Shown in pieces: positions 25,112 through 32,721 of a stretch of DNA of 64,000 nt; the stretch's first letter is position 1; each line of letters opens with the position of its first letter. A model generated the notes under the pieces. That model saw nothing but the letters and a program-made list of their open reading frames with translations, was not told the DNA's origin and searched no databases. The translations under genes and the position numbers were made by a program. Source of the DNA: Bifidobacterium tissieri (GTDB lineage: Bacteria; Actinomycetota; Actinomycetes; Actinomycetales; Bifidobacteriaceae); the NCBI RefSeq assembly GCF_002259645.1, contig NZ_MWWV01000004.1, positions 62,001 through 126,000 on the forward strand, written 5' to 3'.

Positions 25112-26590
25112 CTAGCTCTGCTTGGAACCAGACCGCACCCGAAGCACCAGCGTCCGGATCCAGTACACCGCGTAGCACAGCACGATGATGACGATCATGT
25201 AGATCAACGACGGGCGCATGGATTCATAGACCGCCGACAGTATGATCGTACCCACGCTGAGGATCAACGTGACGATCGGCACCACCGGCCATGCGGGCGT
25301 GTGGAACGACAGCTCGTCCACGCCGCGGCCTTCCCTCTTCATCTCCAGACGGAAGCGGATCTCGCAGACGGCGAGCACCACCCACACGATCACGATGGCC
25401 AGACCAGCGCTGGACACCAGCGCCAGATAGATCACCGACGCGGCGGTGACCGACGACAGCAGCGCCAACAGACCGCCGATCATGGCCGTGCACAATGCGA
25501 TCAGCGGCACACCGTGCGAGGTGGTACGTGAGAACACGCGCGGGATCATATGCTCGTTCGACAGCGACCACAGCATACGCGTGGACGCGTACAGGCCGGA
25601 GTTGGCGGCCGACAGAATGGCCGTAAGCACCACGAAGTTCATGATGTCGCCGGCGAACGGCAGACCGATCGCATCGAAGACCAGCACGAACGGGCTCTTG
25701 TCCACGCCGGCGTCCTGCCACGGAATCAGCGCCGACATCACCACGATCGAACCGATGAAGAAGATCGCCAGACGCCAGAAGGTGGTGTGGATGGCCTTCG
25801 GAATGTTCTCGCCCGGATCCTTGGTCTCCCCTGCGGTCACACCCAGCAGCTCCGTGCCAGCGAACGCGAACACCACCGTGGACATTGTGGAGAACACGGG
25901 AGCGAACCCGTTGGGGAATATGCCGTCATTGACCAGATTGGTCAGTCCCGGCGCATGCGAGTAGCCTGCGATCGGCAGAATACCGACGATGGCGAGCAGA
26001 CCGATGGCGATGAACGCGATGATCGACACCACCTTGATGCCGGCGAACCAGAATTCGGCCTCGGCGAACGATCGCACGGACAGCGCGTTGAGCGTGAAGA
26101 TTAGTACGATGAACAGTGCGCTCCACGCCCATGCCGGCGAGTTCGGAAACCACTTCTGCATGATCAGACCGGATGCGGTGAATTCGGAACCGAGCGCACC
26201 CATCCACGCGAGGAAGTAGATGATGGCGATGGTGAAACCGGTTCCGGGTCCAATGAACCGTCCGGCGTACACATGGAACGAACCGGTCTGCGGCATGGCG
26301 GTGGCGAGTTCACCCAGGCACAGCATGACCATATATACGTTCAACGCGCCGACGGCATAGGCCAGAATGGTGCCGATCGGACCAGCCTGATGAATGGTGT
26401 AGCCGGAACTCAGAAACAGTCCGGTGCCGATCACGCCGCCGAGCGCGATCATCATCAGATGACGCGTCTCCATTTTGCGCTGCAGCCCGACGTGTTCGCC
26501 GGTCGCCACGTCCACGCCCTGATCCTGGCTCAACGATACGGCCGTTTGCGCCGATGTGGAATTCGATGCGGGCCCTGAAGCCGAAGTCAT
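25112..26590 (-). CDS. APC-superfamily amino-acid permease
   Basis: A 492-residue permease with twelve hydrophobic helices. It has the AAT-family start LMMIALGGVIGTGLFLSSGYTI and the consensus amphipathic segment FAFAGTELLGVTAGETKDPGENIPKAI. It imports amino acids by proton symport; closest in type to the LysP/AroP/GabP group, substrate not determined. The ATG at 26590 is preceded by GGGGGAGGG; the longer upstream frame is not supported. Monocistronic, with its own terminator. Confidence 0.9.
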   Translation of the reverse strand: MTSASGPASNSTSAQTAVSLSQDQGVDVATGEHVGLQRKMETRHLMMIALGGVIGTGLFLSSGYTIHQAGPIGTILAYAVGALNVYMVMLCLGELATAMPQTGSFHVYAGRFIGPGTGFTIAIIYFLAWMGALGSEFTASGLIMQKWFPNSPAWAWSALFIVLIFTLNALSVRSFAEAEFWFAGIKVVSIIAFIAIGLLAIVGILPIAGYSHAPGLTNLVNDGIFPNGFAPVFSTMSTVVFAFAGTELLGVTAGETKDPGENIPKAIHTTFWRLAIFFIGSIVVMSALIPWQDAGVDKSPFVLVFDAIGLPFAGDIMNFVVLTAILSAANSGLYASTRMLWSLSNEHMIPRVFSRTTSHGVPLIALCTAMIGGLLALLSSVTAASVIYLALVSSAGLAIVIVWVVLAVCEIRFRLEMKREGRGVDELSFHTPAWPVVPIVTLILSVGTIILSAVYESMRPSLIYMIVIIVLCYAVYWIRTLVLRVRSGSKQS

Positions 26591-26941
26591 GCACCCTCCC
26601 CCTTTTTTCGGTTTTCGGATACGGCCTGAATGCCGACCATCCGGATACAATCCGTTCAACTGTATGTCGGCGGCAATGGCCGTATGGCGGCTTGGCTATA
26701 GGCCTTATCTATGGCAGGTTATGGGAATGACGATGGCGGGGGTGGTTTTGCCATTCGTGAATCGCGTTTCATTCAATTCGCATTCGACACCCACAGAAGG
26801 CGCACGCCAACACGGCATAAAAAAATCCCGCCACACCGGGCGAGACCACAACATCAGACAAGCGGGATGAGTACGGACGCCGTTGGCCGTATCCCCTGAC
26901 CATTGATTGTTCAGCGTGATTGTGAGATCACTTGGCTGAGA
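26591..26941. other. Gap: permease promoter and small-protein terminator
   Basis: The stretch 26591-26815 should carry the permease promoter. No gene was found here. The end nearest the 43-residue gene holds its terminator. Confidence 0.4.
26825..26868 (-). terminator. Terminator for the 43-residue gene
   Basis: On the minus strand, ATCCCGC and GCGGGAT pair around a long loop and are followed by seven T. Confidence 0.75.
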
Positions 26942-27073
26942 TCACTTCTCCTCGAGCATCTGGTGACCGAGTTCGGTCATGGTACGAGCCATGGAGTCGT
27001 TCACGTAGGTCAGCTCGGAGAAGCCAGCCATAGCAAGACCACGCATCATGTTTTCCTTGAAGGACATTGTCAT
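26942..27073 (-). CDS. 43-residue protein of unknown function
   Basis: The frame begins MTMSFKENMMRGLAMAGF and ends GHQMLEEK. ATG 27073 has GAAAGAGGTA directly upstream, and a dedicated T-run terminator lies ~75 nt past the stop. Together these make it a credible single small gene. It is Met-rich (seven), with an amphipathic helix likely across residues 6-40; no membrane helix, no Cys. Not recognised; a small regulatory or membrane-surface peptide is possible but unproven. The longer frame upstream lacks a ribosome site. Confidence 0.65.
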   Translation of the reverse strand: MTMSFKENMMRGLAMAGFSELTYVNDSMARTMTELGHQMLEEK

Positions 27074-27300
27074 TACCTCTTTCCATAGTGTCGGCGTTGC
27101 CGCCGGTTGATTCCTTGCCATCCCGGGATCCTCATCCCGCGGTGGCAGTCCATAATATAGGACCATGCGGTAATGCTTGCGTAAACAATATCCATCATTT
27201 GCCGAACTCGGCAACAAACCGCAGTTCGAGCACCGATCTCGCGCAAGAAAACATAGGAATTAGGTATTGACTCGGCTCCTATGAGCGCCTTCGGAAACGA

Positions 27301-27384
27301 AAAATCACAGAACTCGATAGTACCGAGAATTGGGCGTTGGAATTCCAATGGTCTATTTTCGGTACTATCGAGTTCTGTGATTTT
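27301..27384. repeat. 84-bp element with 26-bp perfect inverted arms
   Basis: Arms 27301-27326 and 27359-27384 are perfectly complementary. The 32-nt loop contains a second palindrome, TTGGAATTCCAA. On the minus strand the right end of the stem runs into TTTTTCG. It sits 15 nt after the stop of the GPH transporter and may act as its terminator. The AT-rich, perfectly paired stem is unlike the GC-rich terminators elsewhere in the window. No target duplication was seen. Confidence 0.85.
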
Positions 27385-27398
27385 CAAGCCGTCGTTCG

Positions 27399-28814
27399 CT
27401 ACACTTCAGTCTTGGCGCGGTCCTCGGCGAGGATACGCTCGGTCTCGGCGATCTCCTTCTTGCCCAGCGGGTACCAGAAGGCGAGAATCAGCGCGGCGAC
27501 GCCCAGGCACACCACCGGCAGCAGCGTGGCCAGAGCGTACACACCCTGCACCGTACCGGCCGACTGGACGACGGCGTGGCCGGCGGTGCTGGACTGGTAC
27601 CCGATGAGACCAAGCAGGACGCCGCTGATGCCATTGGATGCGGCCTGTCCCATCTTACGGGCCCACGAGTTCAGGCCGTAGATGGTGCCGTCCTCGCGGA
27701 TCTTCGTAATGGCCTGATGATGGTCGATCACATCGGTGATGAACGCCCACACCATGAGGTTGAAGTAGCCCGCGCCGATCGCACCGAAGAACATAAGCAC
27801 CAGGTACACACGCCAATCGGTCAGGTGCACGAAGTACATGATGCCGTAGATGACGACAGCGAAGACCAGCGTGACGACGGCGGATTCACGCTTGCCGAAC
27901 CTCTTGGCGATGCCGGTGGCGAACGGGGCGAGCACGAGCACGGTGATGTAGTTGAACATCACGGCGATGGCCATGCCGGTCTTGTTGTGGAAGTAGGTGT
28001 CGAACAGATAGGTCTGGTTGATGGACGCAAGCTGCTGGTTGATCACCACGAAGAAATCGGTGACGATGAGGGCGAGCAGGGCGCGGTCCTTGAACATGGA
28101 TGCGACCATCTTCTTGGCGTCGAGCTTGCGACCGGCCTGCACGTTGGTGCGCTCGGTGGTGCAGCGGACGGTGATCTCATAGGAGATCCACGCCAGAATG
28201 CCGCACACGATGGCGATGATGAAGAAGCGGGTGCCGGAAATCACCTGCTCGCCGGCGACGTTGGTCTCGTACATGAACAACGGGATCATGTAGCCGGTCA
28301 GGGCACCGGCGATGGCGGATCCTGTGGAGCGGAACGTCGACAGCGACGCGCGTTCATCGGACTTGGCGCTCAGCGCGGAGGCCAATGCGCCGTAGGGGAT
28401 GTTCACCGTCGACAGGAACACGTTGAACAGCACGTAGGTCACGGCGATGTACGCCACCTTGGCGGGCAGGGCCCAGCCGGCAACCACCGGCAGGAACAGC
28501 ATGATCGCCACGATGATGAACGGGTAGCGGAAACGACGGATCCACGGACGGAAACGCCCCTCACCCGGTTTGACCGCGCTTTCGTCGGCCTTGTTGCCCA
28601 CATACACATCCACGAACGCGTCGAAGATCTTGGTCAGCATCATGGTGATGCCCACGATGGCGGCGGGCACGCCCAATCCGTCCGTGTAGAACTTGAGCAC
28701 GAATCCGTTGACCAGACCAAGAATAAAGCAGTTGCCGACATCGCCGAACATGTAGCCGATCTTGTCTTTGAGACCAAATGGCGGCAGCGACTGCGCCTTG
28801 TTCGTTGCAGACAT
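27399..28814 (-). CDS. GPH-family sugar:cation symporter
   Basis: A 471-residue MFS transporter of the glycoside-pentoside-hexuronide group. It starts KIGYMFGDVGNCFILGLVNGFVLKFYTDGLG and has twelve helices, with FRPWIRRFRYPFI in the first cytoplasmic loop and CTTERTNV before the second half. It imports glycosides with a proton or sodium ion. The ATG at 28814 follows GGGAGGAATT. It diverges from the first GH105 gene across 391 nt and probably belongs to the same pectin regulon. Confidence 0.9.
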   Translation of the reverse strand: MSATNKAQSLPPFGLKDKIGYMFGDVGNCFILGLVNGFVLKFYTDGLGVPAAIVGITMMLTKIFDAFVDVYVGNKADESAVKPGEGRFRPWIRRFRYPFIIVAIMLFLPVVAGWALPAKVAYIAVTYVLFNVFLSTVNIPYGALASALSAKSDERASLSTFRSTGSAIAGALTGYMIPLFMYETNVAGEQVISGTRFFIIAIVCGILAWISYEITVRCTTERTNVQAGRKLDAKKMVASMFKDRALLALIVTDFFVVINQQLASINQTYLFDTYFHNKTGMAIAVMFNYITVLVLAPFATGIAKRFGKRESAVVTLVFAVVIYGIMYFVHLTDWRVYLVLMFFGAIGAGYFNLMVWAFITDVIDHHQAITKIREDGTIYGLNSWARKMGQAASNGISGVLLGLIGYQSSTAGHAVVQSAGTVQGVYALATLLPVVCLGVAALILAFWYPLGKKEIAETERILAEDRAKTEV

Positions 28815-29205
28815 AATTCCTCCCGATACGTCCTTGTATGCACATGCGCTCCCGCGCGCACCATGCAATCGGATAGTGTGAGTGCGTTGTTGGATTTCGG
28901 TTCTTCCGTGAGCCGGTATGGAACAATCTAGCAGTGATGAACATCACAGAGGCGGCAACGATTATCAAAACATGATAAGAAACTACCTGTTTTTGACATC
29001 CGCGTATGTTCGATCATCGTGTATCAATATTCAGTAGTTTTGCAATGAAAGCTTTTACAACCGACTCTTCTATAGCGCAAATATAGACAGTCTCATGTCA
29101 AAAACTGTCAATTTATCCTTACTCAGCGATCGACGACATTCGTAGACTGAAAATCGTCACACGTACCAACGGCATCAACGTCGATACCAAGAAAGAGGAA
29201 TCCCG
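28815..29205. promoter_or_regulatory. Divergent promoter region of the GPH transporter and GH105 genes
   Basis: AT-rich, without genes. GTTTTTGACAT (28989-28999) and its inverse ATGTCAAAAAC (29095-29105) face each other; both contain a TTGACA -35-like hexamer. GACAGT/ACTGTC and TGATGAACATCA are further inverted repeats that may bind one of the local regulators. Confidence 0.5.
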
Positions 29206-30312
29206 ATGACGGAAACCACCACAGACAAGCCCACACGAGAGCTCATCCAGAGCAAGATCGATCTCATGATCGACAACCTCACCACCATCAACGACGCCGA
29301 CGGCAAGTTCCTGCTCCACTTCGGCGACATCGTCGTCGATGACAAAAGCTGGAAGGTCTGGAACTGGCCGCAGGGCGTGGGCCTGTACGGCATCTACAAG
29401 AACTACAAGCTCACCGGTAACCCCAAGGCACGCAAGGTGGTCACCGACTGGTTCGACAACGCCCTCGCCGAGGGATCCCCATCCAAGAACGTGAACACCA
29501 TGGCTCCTCTGCTCGCCATGGGCTGCCTGTTCGAGGACACCGGTGACACCCGATTCCAGCCCTACCTTGATCAGTGGGCCAAGTGGGCCATGGAGGACAT
29601 GCCCCGCACCACCGGACGTGGCATGGCGCACATCACCTACGAGGATCCCCACTACGAACAGCTGTGGGATGACACCCTCATGATGACGGTGATGCCGCTC
29701 ACCAAGATCGGCCGCCTGCTCGACCACCCGGATTACGTGGAAGAGGCCAAGTACCAGTTCCTCATCCACGCCGAATACCTGATGGACAAGAAAACCGGAC
29801 TGTGGTTCCACGGCTGGAACTTCAACCGCCGCGACAATTACGCCGGAGCCCTGTGGGCACGAGGCAACTGCTGGATCACCATCGGCATCCCCGAGTTCAT
29901 CGAGATCGCAGGACTCAAGAAGGGCGATCTGATGCGCGAATGGCTGATCACCCTACTCAACCGTCAGGTCGAGGCATTGGCCAAACTGCAGGACGAGTCC
30001 GGCATGTGGCATACGCTGCTCGACGACCCGAACTCCTACGTGGAATCCTCCGCCACCGCCGGCATCGCATACGGCATCCTCAAGGCCGTGCATCGCCGCT
30101 ACATCGACCCGAAATACGCAGCCGTCGCCGAAAAGGCCATCAAGGCATTGCTCGGGCAGATCGACGAACACGGCGAAGTGCAGAACGTCTCCGTGGGCAC
30201 CGGTCTTGAGGACGACCTCGACTACTACCGCACCATCGACAAAACCGCAATGCCATACGGGCAGTCCCTCACCGTGCTCGCCTTCACCGAGTACCTCGTG
30301 TCGTTCTGCTGA
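29206..30312 (+). CDS. GH105 unsaturated rhamnogalacturonyl/galacturonyl hydrolase
   Basis: A 368-residue (alpha/alpha)6-barrel of the YteR/YesR family. Seen are WNWPQGVGLYGIYKNY near the N-terminus, YEQLWDDTLMMTVMPLTK carrying the Asp expected in catalysis, and LWFHGWNFNRRDNYAGALWARGNCW. The enzyme removes 4,5-unsaturated uronate from the non-reducing end of lyase products, giving a sugar that opens to 5-keto-4-deoxyuronate. No signal peptide, so cytoplasmic. ATG 29206 follows AGAGGAA. First gene of the plus-strand pectin genes; the next two genes process its product. Confidence 0.9.
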   Translation: MTETTTDKPTRELIQSKIDLMIDNLTTINDADGKFLLHFGDIVVDDKSWKVWNWPQGVGLYGIYKNYKLTGNPKARKVVTDWFDNALAEGSPSKNVNTMAPLLAMGCLFEDTGDTRFQPYLDQWAKWAMEDMPRTTGRGMAHITYEDPHYEQLWDDTLMMTVMPLTKIGRLLDHPDYVEEAKYQFLIHAEYLMDKKTGLWFHGWNFNRRDNYAGALWARGNCWITIGIPEFIEIAGLKKGDLMREWLITLLNRQVEALAKLQDESGMWHTLLDDPNSYVESSATAGIAYGILKAVHRRYIDPKYAAVAEKAIKALLGQIDEHGEVQNVSVGTGLEDDLDYYRTIDKTAMPYGQSLTVLAFTEYLVSFC

Positions 30313-30348
30313 CACGCCTCACGGACTACCCCATAGTTGCACAATAAC

Positions 30349-30378
30349 GTTTTGTTGCGTAGTATCATGCAACAAAAC
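30349..30378. promoter_or_regulatory. Inverted repeat GTTTTGTTGC / GCAACAAAAC ahead of kduD
   Basis: Two perfect 10-bp arms are separated by 10 nt, 130 nt upstream of kduD. A further GGCAACGAAATAT copy follows at 30382. Similar GCAAC motifs occur ahead of GH28, the 47-kb GPH gene and uxaB. Confidence 0.6.
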
Positions 30379-30508
30379 TTGGCAACGAAATATTCAACAC
30401 CTGCGTAGTATTGTGTATTTCGCAAGGGGAGTTTCAACGACGAACCAACGACCAGCCATCAACAACAAGCCAAAACAACACCAACCGCCACAACAGAAAG
30501 AAGGAAAC

Positions 30509-31318
30509 ATGGCAGAAGGATTCTCCATGGACAGCTTCTCCCTCAAGGGCAAGCTCGCCCTGGTGACCGGCGCCACATACGGCATCGGCTTCGCCATCGC
30601 ATCCGCCTACGGGCAGGCAGGCGCCGAAATCGTATTCAACGATCGCGACGAGGCCAAGATTGCACAGGCCGAGAAAGACTACGCCGCCCTCGGCATCACC
30701 GCCCACGGCTACAAGTGCGACGTCACCGACGAGGACGCCGTCCAGGCCATGGTCAAGGACATCAACGACAAGTACGGCGTCATCGACATTCTGGTGAACA
30801 ACGCGGGTATCATCAAGCGCATCCCGATGACCGAGATGAGTGCGGCCGACTTCCGTCAGGTCGTCGATATCGACCTCAATGGGCCGTTCATCGTGTCCAA
30901 GGCCGTCATCCCCGGCATGATCGCCAAGGGCCACGGCAAGATCATCAACATCTGCTCCATGATGAGCGAGCTCGGCCGCGAGACCGTCTCCGCGTACGCC
31001 GCCGCCAAGGGCGGACTCAAGATGCTCACCCGCAACATCTGCTCCGAATACGGCGAGGCCAACATCCAGTGCAACGGCATCGGCCCCGGCTACATCGCCA
31101 CCCCGCAGACCGCGCCCCTGCGCGAACGCCAGGCCGACGGCTCGCGCCACCCCTTCGACCAGTTCATCATCGCCAAGACCCCCGCCGCCCGCTGGGGCAC
31201 GCCCGACGACCTCAAGGGCCCCGCCGTGTTCCTCGCCTCCGACGCATCCGACTTCGTCAACGGACACATCCTCTACGTTGACGGCGGCATTCTCGCCTAC
31301 ATCGGCAAGCAACCGTGA
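30509..31318 (+). CDS. kduD: SDR dehydrogenase, KduD/DhuD type
   Basis: A 269-residue short-chain dehydrogenase. The nucleotide site is VTGATYGIGFAIA, then NNAGI, with the catalytic set Ser (ICSMMSE), Tyr-x3-Lys (SAYAAAKGG) and GPGYIATP. Best match by type is gluconate-5-dehydrogenase/2-deoxygluconate-3-dehydrogenase. In uronate pathways these reduce 2,5-diketo-3-deoxygluconate to 2-keto-3-deoxygluconate. ATG 30509 has AAGGA at -7; upstream residues of the longer frame are not supported. Its neighbours (GH105, RpiB-fold isomerase) give the preceding two steps. Use of NADH versus NADPH cannot be told. Confidence 0.88.
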   Translation: MAEGFSMDSFSLKGKLALVTGATYGIGFAIASAYGQAGAEIVFNDRDEAKIAQAEKDYAALGITAHGYKCDVTDEDAVQAMVKDINDKYGVIDILVNNAGIIKRIPMTEMSAADFRQVVDIDLNGPFIVSKAVIPGMIAKGHGKIINICSMMSELGRETVSAYAAAKGGLKMLTRNICSEYGEANIQCNGIGPGYIATPQTAPLRERQADGSRHPFDQFIIAKTPAARWGTPDDLKGPAVFLASDASDFVNGHILYVDGGILAYIGKQP

Positions 31319-31502
31319 TGACGGAGCGTTTTCGGCCTTACGGCGGGCTCGACGTACCGTTGTACGCCTTCGCCCGGCGACGGCCGAAACCACACACGTC
31401 ATCGTGATTGGTTGGATGATGGAGCGTCGTCTGCGTTGCGGAGGGATCGACGTACCTTTGTACGCCTTCACCCTCCGCGCCTTGACGACGCACGCATCAT
31501 CC
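31317..31502. repeat. Tandem pair of ~90-nt composite hairpins between kduD and the isomerase gene
   Basis: Copy 1 (31317-31403) overlaps the kduD stop; copy 2 is 31414-31502. Both fold into a long stem with several helices and share the inner CGACGTACC-K-TTGTACGCCTTC. The outer helices differ in sequence but pair in each copy: GATGACG/CGTCATC and TTTCGGCC/GGCCGAAA in copy 1; GGATGATG/CATCATCC, GCGTCGTC/GACGACGC and GCGGAGGG/CCCTCCGC in copy 2. Confidence 0.85.
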
Positions 31503-31599
31503 GAACAGCCATTCCGGCCCGGACCCCGCACATCGAACGGGAAACGGACGGCAATCACACCACTCCACTTATCAAGTCACATCAGCAAAGGAACACATC

Positions 31600-32238
31600 A
31601 TGCGCATCGCGCTCATCAACGAGAACAGCCAGGCCGCGAAGAACGGCGTCATCTACGAGGCACTGAAGAAGGTCGCCGACGAAAAGGGCTTCGAGGTCGA
31701 CAACTACGGCATGTACGCGGCCGACGACGACGCCCAGCTCACCTACGTGCAGAACGGCATCCTCGCCGCCGCCCTGCTCAACACCGGCGCCGCCGACTTC
31801 GTCGTCACCGGATGCGGCACCGGCGAGGGAGCCATGCTCGCCCTCAACAGCTTCCCCGGCGTCATCTGCGGCCACGTCGAGGACCCCCTCGACGCCTACA
31901 CGTTCGCCCAGATCAACAACGGCAACGCCATGGCCATCCCCTTCGCCCTAAAGAACGGCTGGGGCCAGGAACTCCAGCTCAAGTACATCTTCGAGCAGAT
32001 GTGGCTCGAGGAGCCCGGCAGCGGCTACCCCAAGGAACGCGTCGTACCCGAACAGGCCAACAAGAAGATCCTCGACACCGTACGCGAGGCCGCCTACCGA
32101 CCCCTCGTCGACATCTACAAGGACCTCGACCCCGCCCTCGTCAAGGGCGCCTTCGCCGGCCAGCACTTCAAGGAACTCTTCGAAGCCAACGCCAAGGACG
32201 GCGACATCAAGGACTACATCCTCAGCCTCACCGACTGA
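31600..32238 (+). CDS. RpiB/LacAB-family isomerase, DhuI type
   Basis: A 212-residue protein of the RpiB/LacA/LacB fold. DFVVTGCGTGEGAMLALNSFPGV and the following NGNAMAIPFAL mirror the anion-hole and active-site loops of RpiB. In streptococci a protein of this family (DhuI) isomerises 4-deoxy-5-keto-uronate in place of KduI, paired with an SDR reductase. The gene order here (GH105, SDR, RpiB family) matches that use; the function is inferred from context. ATG 31600 follows AAAGGA. The 280-nt gap before it holds the tandem hairpins. Confidence 0.8.
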   Translation: MRIALINENSQAAKNGVIYEALKKVADEKGFEVDNYGMYAADDDAQLTYVQNGILAAALLNTGAADFVVTGCGTGEGAMLALNSFPGVICGHVEDPLDAYTFAQINNGNAMAIPFALKNGWGQELQLKYIFEQMWLEEPGSGYPKERVVPEQANKKILDTVREAAYRPLVDIYKDLDPALVKGAFAGQHFKELFEANAKDGDIKDYILSLTD

Positions 32239-32293
32239 GCCCCGCGCCGCCACGCCGCCATCTCACGCGCCGCGGCCCTGCCGCCCGCCATAC

Positions 32294-32449
32294 CGTTACG
32301 TGGGCCGCGGTACATCGTACGTAGCGTTATGTGGGCCGTCGGCGGCCCACATAACGTTGCGTGGAAATCGTTGCAATATCAACGGTTTAGCGTGTGTGTT
32401 ACGTGGGCCGCCGACGGCCCACGTAACACATGGCGCGGCCCACGTAACG
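32294..32449. repeat. 156-nt nested palindrome able to form a three-way junction
   Basis: An outer 16-bp perfect stem (32294-32309 with 32434-32449) encloses two perfect hairpins: 32325-32338 with 32343-32356 (14 bp, 4-nt loop) and 32395-32410 with 32415-32430 (16 bp, 4-nt loop). All six arms are variants of TTACGTGGGCCG. It lies in the 483-nt gap between the isomerase gene and the GH28 gene. Confidence 0.88.
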
Positions 32450-32535
32450 CTAGGTGGGACACGACGTCGGGTATGGGCATGGTACAGGTATGTAGACACG
32501 ACACTTTCTTCTCAGCTTTTGCAGATCGGTTATAG

Positions 32536-32572
32536 GACCGTCGTGCCCTGAAGGGGCGCGGCGGTCTTTTTG
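32536..32572 (+). terminator. Intrinsic terminator after the isomerase gene
   Basis: GACCGTCGTGCCC and GGGCGCGGCGGTC pair with small mismatches and are followed by TTTTTG. Confidence 0.8.
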
Positions 32573-32647
32573 TTATCTGATTTCCGGCAAACATTGGCAA
32601 CAAATATTTTATTTTCTGCAACATAGGAATACATTGATGCCATCAAT

Positions 32648-32679
32648 AGTGATATATCACTGTGCAACACTTTTTGCAC
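32648..32679. promoter_or_regulatory. Palindromes ahead of the GH28 gene
   Basis: AGTGATATATCACT is a perfect 14-bp palindrome, directly followed by GTGCAA...TTGCAC. GGCAACAAATATT and TGCAACATAGGA lie 40-70 nt further upstream. They are probable operators for the GH28 transcript. Confidence 0.5.
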
Positions 32680-32721
32680 GTTCAATGCGATGACGCTGGA
32701 CGAAAGGAAAGGGATACGGTC

